Below are positions 4,534-7,498 of a DNA stretch of 7,498 bases, in pieces. The notes under the pieces were generated by a model, which saw nothing but the letters and a program-made list of their open reading frames with translations, was not told the origin of the DNA and made no database searches. A program made the translations under genes and the position numbers. This DNA is from HyVt-560 sp964577195 (GTDB taxonomy: Bacteria; Pseudomonadota; Gammaproteobacteria; UWMA-0217): contig CAZNYF010000139.1 of NCBI GenBank assembly GCA_964577195.1, positions 1-7,498 on the forward strand, written 5' to 3'. How positions within the stretch are numbered: position 1 is the stretch's first letter; every line of letters begins with the position of its first letter.

Positions 4534-7353
4534 ATGACATTACTTGCTCCACAACCCACTAGCTACGACGACAAACTTCTCCGCTCACAGGTAAAACTGC
4601 TAGGAAATATTCTAGGCAAAGTGATTGCAAGCCATGCCGGTGAAGAAATTCTCACTGCGGTCGAAACCATCAGACTGGGCTTTATTGAGCAACATAATCA
4701 CCCCAATGACGCAAAGCGACGGGTGCTGATCGAAACCATTAACGCCCTTGATCACGATGCTCTGGAGCTGGTGATTCGAGCTTTTAATACCTACTTCAGC
4801 CTGGTCAATATTGCTGAGGAATCATCTTCATATCGCTGGCGACAGCGGATACTGACCTCTGGTGGTACATTATGGAAAGGTTCTTTTGACCACACCATTC
4901 GGGAGCTCCATCAAGATGGGCTATCTATTGATGATCTGGAAAAGCTGGTTGGTCAACTCTCCTATATGCCGGTTTTTACGGCTCATCCGACAGAGGCTCG
5001 GCGACGCACCATCATGGAAGCGCTGCGTCGAATTTTTGTGCTCACCGACAAGCTGCAAAAACCTCGCCTGGGCAAAGAGCATAAAGAATTAATCCTGCGC
5101 CGGCTTGAATCCGAAATTATCGTGCTGTGGCAGACCAATGAAGTCCGTGAAAAGAAGCCGGAAGTGATTGACGAAATTAAAAACGGGCTCTATTACTTTC
5201 GCAAAAGTCTGTTTCGCGCGGTGCCCATGACCTATCGGTTTTTTGAACGCGCGATCAGCAAGACCTATGGCGAGGATGAGCACTCCCAACCCATCGTTAA
5301 CGTTCCCAGCTTTATTCGTTTTGGTTCATGGATCGGCGGGGATCGTGATGGTAATCCATTCGTCAAGCCAGCAACCACCCGACTTGCCACCAGATTGCAA
5401 ATGCAAGAAGTACTGGGAGAATATCTCAAGCGCACTAAAGAGCTGCGCCATGCGCTCACCCATTCATCAACTTTTTGCCAACCAACCGAAGCATTTCTTA
5501 CATCGTTGCAAGCGGATAACGAGCTTGCCAGCACGCTGTTTGAAGACAAACAAAGATTTATCAAGGAACCGTATCGACGCAAACTTTACGTGATGATTCA
5601 CCGGCTTGAGCAGACACTAGCGACGGTTGAATCCCGAATCGAGAACCCTGATCGAACGATTGAATTACCCGCAGATTCATACGCCAACAGCAGTGATTTA
5701 CTCAACGACCTTTACTTGATTCGTGACTCTCTGATTTCGCATGGGGATCGTCTGGTGACACGCGGCAAACTCAAAGATCTGATCCGTCTGGTCGAAAGTT
5801 TTGGCTTCCATTTAATGCGCCTGGATATCCGTCAAGAATCCACCGTGCATAGCGAAGCCGTTGCAGAAATTCTCAAAGCCGCTGATAACATCGATTACGC
5901 CGCCATGAGCGATGCAGAAAAAGTGGATTGCCTGGCGGAACAAATTGAACGCAGTGACATCAGCATTCCGAAAACTGACTATAGCGAAATGTCAGCTGAA
6001 ACAATCGAAGTCTTTCACACCATTACTGAATTACGCAAAGAAATAGGCCCTGAGGTTGTTGGTGCATACGTGATTTCCATGACTCACACGGCTGCGCATG
6101 TGTTGGAAGTGCTATTTTTGGCTCGACTAACGGGGCTGGCAGGTGTCAACGATGCCGGAGAAACCTACGCACATATTATTGTTTCCCCGCTATTTGAAAC
6201 CATTGAAGACCTTAAGCACACCGATTCAGTCCTAACCATATTGCTCGATAACCCAACCTATCAAAAATACCTCGGTGCATCGGGTAATTTACAAGAAGTG
6301 ATGCTCGGTTATTCCGACTCTTGCAAAGATGGCGGCACGCTCGCATCCCATTGGAATCTGTTTGAAGCTCAGCAAAAAATCATCGCCATCACTCAGCCAC
6401 GCGGCATCGACTGTCGTCTGTTTCATGGCCGTGGTGGCACAGTGGGTCGTGGTGGTGGCCCCACCCATGAAGCAATTCTCTCCCAACCGGCTGGCACCGT
6501 TCACGGACATATCAAATTCACCGAACAGGGCGAGGTTCTAACCTACCACTACAGTAATGTCGAAACCGCGGCTTATGAAATTTCCATGGGTGCGACCGGA
6601 CTGTTGAAGTCATCGCTTAACCTGGTCGAAGATGCGCCAGAAGTCGACCCCGAATTTTTACCTATTATGAAAAATCTCGCGGCAGCCAGCGAAGATGCCT
6701 ATCGCGACTTGACCGACCACACCGAAGGCTTTCTGGATTATTTCTACGAAACCACACCCGTTGAGGAAATTGGCCAGCTCAATATTGGCTCGCGCCCGTC
6801 ACACCGGAAATCATCGCGTTCAAAAAACTCCATCCGGGCGATCCCCTGGGTGTTCGGCTGGTCACAGTCTCGCCATACCATTCCAGCCTGGTACGGAATT
6901 GGTTCCGCACTGGCGCAGTACATCAACAGCGATGCCGGCAATCTCGCAAAACTACAACACCTGTATGCCAACTGGCCTTTTTTCAGAACCTTGATGAGCA
7001 ACGTGCAAATGGCGCTAACCAAGGCAGAAATGAATGTTTCACAGGAATACGTATCACTGGCAAAAGATCAGGCGACGGCCAGGCCCATCTTCGAGAAAAT
7101 CCGTGCCGAGTTTCAACGCACCAACAAACACGTCTTAAATATTGTTGAAACAGAAATTCTGATGGAAGAGTCTCCGCTACTGGCCAAGTCTCTGGATCGG
7201 CGTGAGCCTTACATCACCGCACTCAATCATATCCAGGTATCGCTACTACACCGACACAGAAATAATCAATCCGAAGGCAAAGACGATATGTGGCTACGCG
7301 CCCTGCTCCGCTCCATCAACGCCATCGCCGCCGGAATGCGCAACACAGGTTAG
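4534..7353 (+). CDS. ppc: phosphoenolpyruvate carboxylase
   Basis: Cytoplasmic anaplerotic enzyme that carboxylates PEP with bicarbonate to give oxaloacetate. It is 939 residues, longer than E. coli Ppc (883) but within the range of bacterial enzymes. The catalytic His is H151 in FTAHPTE (E. coli H138). GGDRDGNP is at 268-275 and R433 in DIRQEST matches E. coli R396. K598 in GYSDSCKDGG matches K546. The glycine-rich loop FHGRGGTVGRGGGP (630-643) carries R633 and R639, equivalent to R581 and R587. The protein ends in the conserved AAGMRNTG, with N937 matching the aspartate-binding N881. K and R residues of the aspartate inhibitory site also appear conserved (in MALTKAE and DRREPY), so feedback inhibition by aspartate is plausible. 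The start fits: YDDKLLRSQV begins the family's N-terminal helix just after it. No Shine-Dalgarno sequence precedes the ATG. The gene is alone on this strand and is followed by a hairpin and an insertion-sequence edge. No frameshift is apparent. Confidence 0.98.
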   Translation: MTLLAPQPTSYDDKLLRSQVKLLGNILGKVIASHAGEEILTAVETIRLGFIEQHNHPNDAKRRVLIETINALDHDALELVIRAFNTYFSLVNIAEESSSYRWRQRILTSGGTLWKGSFDHTIRELHQDGLSIDDLEKLVGQLSYMPVFTAHPTEARRRTIMEALRRIFVLTDKLQKPRLGKEHKELILRRLESEIIVLWQTNEVREKKPEVIDEIKNGLYYFRKSLFRAVPMTYRFFERAISKTYGEDEHSQPIVNVPSFIRFGSWIGGDRDGNPFVKPATTRLATRLQMQEVLGEYLKRTKELRHALTHSSTFCQPTEAFLTSLQADNELASTLFEDKQRFIKEPYRRKLYVMIHRLEQTLATVESRIENPDRTIELPADSYANSSDLLNDLYLIRDSLISHGDRLVTRGKLKDLIRLVESFGFHLMRLDIRQESTVHSEAVAEILKAADNIDYAAMSDAEKVDCLAEQIERSDISIPKTDYSEMSAETIEVFHTITELRKEIGPEVVGAYVISMTHTAAHVLEVLFLARLTGLAGVNDAGETYAHIIVSPLFETIEDLKHTDSVLTILLDNPTYQKYLGASGNLQEVMLGYSDSCKDGGTLASHWNLFEAQQKIIAITQPRGIDCRLFHGRGGTVGRGGGPTHEAILSQPAGTVHGHIKFTEQGEVLTYHYSNVETAAYEISMGATGLLKSSLNLVEDAPEVDPEFLPIMKNLAAASEDAYRDLTDHTEGFLDYFYETTPVEEIGQLNIGSRPSHRKSSRSKNSIRAIPWVFGWSQSRHTIPAWYGIGSALAQYINSDAGNLAKLQHLYANWPFFRTLMSNVQMALTKAEMNVSQEYVSLAKDQATARPIFEKIRAEFQRTNKHVLNIVETEILMEESPLLAKSLDRREPYITALNHIQVSLLHRHRNNQSEGKDDMWLRALLRSINAIAAGMRNTG

Positions 7354-7375
7354 GTCTTAATTGATTCGATTCGAT

Positions 7376-7407
7376 GCAAGCCGGACACGGAATGTTGTCC
7401 GGCGTGC
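7376..7407 (+). terminator. stem-loop after ppc, likely transcription terminator without U tract
   Basis: GCCGGACA (7380-7387) pairs perfectly with TGTCCGGC (7396-7403) around an 8-base loop. After one A/G mismatch, three more pairs (7376-7378 with 7405-7407) extend the stem. It begins 22 bp past the ppc stop. No T run follows. Instead the 3' arm runs into a GTGCGCGCAC palindrome (7404-7413) and then the putative insertion-sequence edge, so a T run could have been separated from the hairpin by the insertion. Confidence 0.5.
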
Positions 7408-7417
7408 GCGCACCTAG

Positions 7418-7498
7418 GGGGCTGTCCGAGAATAGAGAGCCTCCTAGATAAACAAACTCACATCCGCCTTCTGCGCGATGGGCAGAAAGCTAGCCGCC
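7418..7498. mobile_element. one end of an insertion sequence, truncated by window edge
   Basis: The sequence beginning near 7417-7418, GGGGGCTGTCCGAGAATAG, looks like the terminal inverted repeat of an IS (many IS5-type elements begin with a GGCTGTCC-like end). About 26 bp inside it, on the minus strand, an open frame ends in a stop, as a transposase gene would. CTAG at 7414-7417 could be a target-site duplication. The other end is outside the window, so family and boundaries are not established. Confidence 0.5.
7444..7498 (-). CDS. C-terminal fragment of a putative transposase
   Basis: Only the last 17 codons and the TAG stop are in the window; they read AASFLPIAQKADVSLFI. The fragment is too short to assign to a family. 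The call rests on its position: its stop lies about 27 bp from an IS-like terminus and it points away from that terminus, the usual arrangement at the right end of a simple IS. It could also be a chance open frame. Confidence 0.4.
   Translation of the reverse strand, partial: AASFLPIAQKADVSLFI

Noticed and set aside
6760..6850. Possible frameshift in ppc where the sequence departs from E. coli (GSRPSHRKSSRSKNS)
   Set aside because: The frame stays open, and conserved blocks GSRP before and SIRAIPW after are in the same frame with similar spacing. This is a subfamily variant, not damage.
7360..7376. Short tandem GATTC GATTC after ppc
   Set aside because: Two units of five bases are within chance expectation and have no link to a recognisable feature.

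Overview
The window looks like ordinary chromosome from a gammaproteobacterium. The evidence is the proteobacterial-type BioB, Pgi and long-form PEP carboxylase (Ppc), and comF lying next to bioB, a linkage often seen in gammaproteobacteria. A methylotrophic or sulfur-oxidising Thiotrichales-type host (Methylophaga-like) is a guess from the flavour of the Ppc and the moderate base composition. It is not demonstrated.

Layout from left to right. Positions 1-285 hold no convincing protein gene. They carry an unusual set of short stem-loops on the + strand, each presenting GGA in its loop, including a 54-bp structured element present twice (30-83 and 172-225). This is the most interesting part of the window. 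It resembles a CsrA/RsmA-sequestering RNA (CsrB/RsmZ type) or a dispersed structured repeat of similar design. Next come bioB (286-1269, minus) and a gene for a small three-helix membrane protein of unknown function (1404-1784, minus). comF (1808-2527, plus) diverges from the latter with only 23 bp between start codons. pgi (2567-4249, minus) converges on comF. After a 284-bp divergent promoter region, ppc (4534-7353, plus) encodes a full-length, apparently intact PEP carboxylase. The last ~80 bp look like one end of an insertion sequence entering from the right: a GGGGGCTGTCC-type terminus and a 17-residue transposase-like C-terminus on the minus strand.

The genes do not form one pathway. 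bioB makes biotin, comF is linked to DNA uptake, and pgi and ppc belong to central carbon metabolism (hexose-phosphate interconversion and anaplerotic oxaloacetate supply). If the 1-225 element really is a Csr/Rsm RNA, it would belong to the global regulator that classically controls carbon storage and glycolysis. Its position near pgi and ppc may nevertheless be coincidence. All five main genes appear intact, with catalytic and metal-binding residues in place where the family is known.
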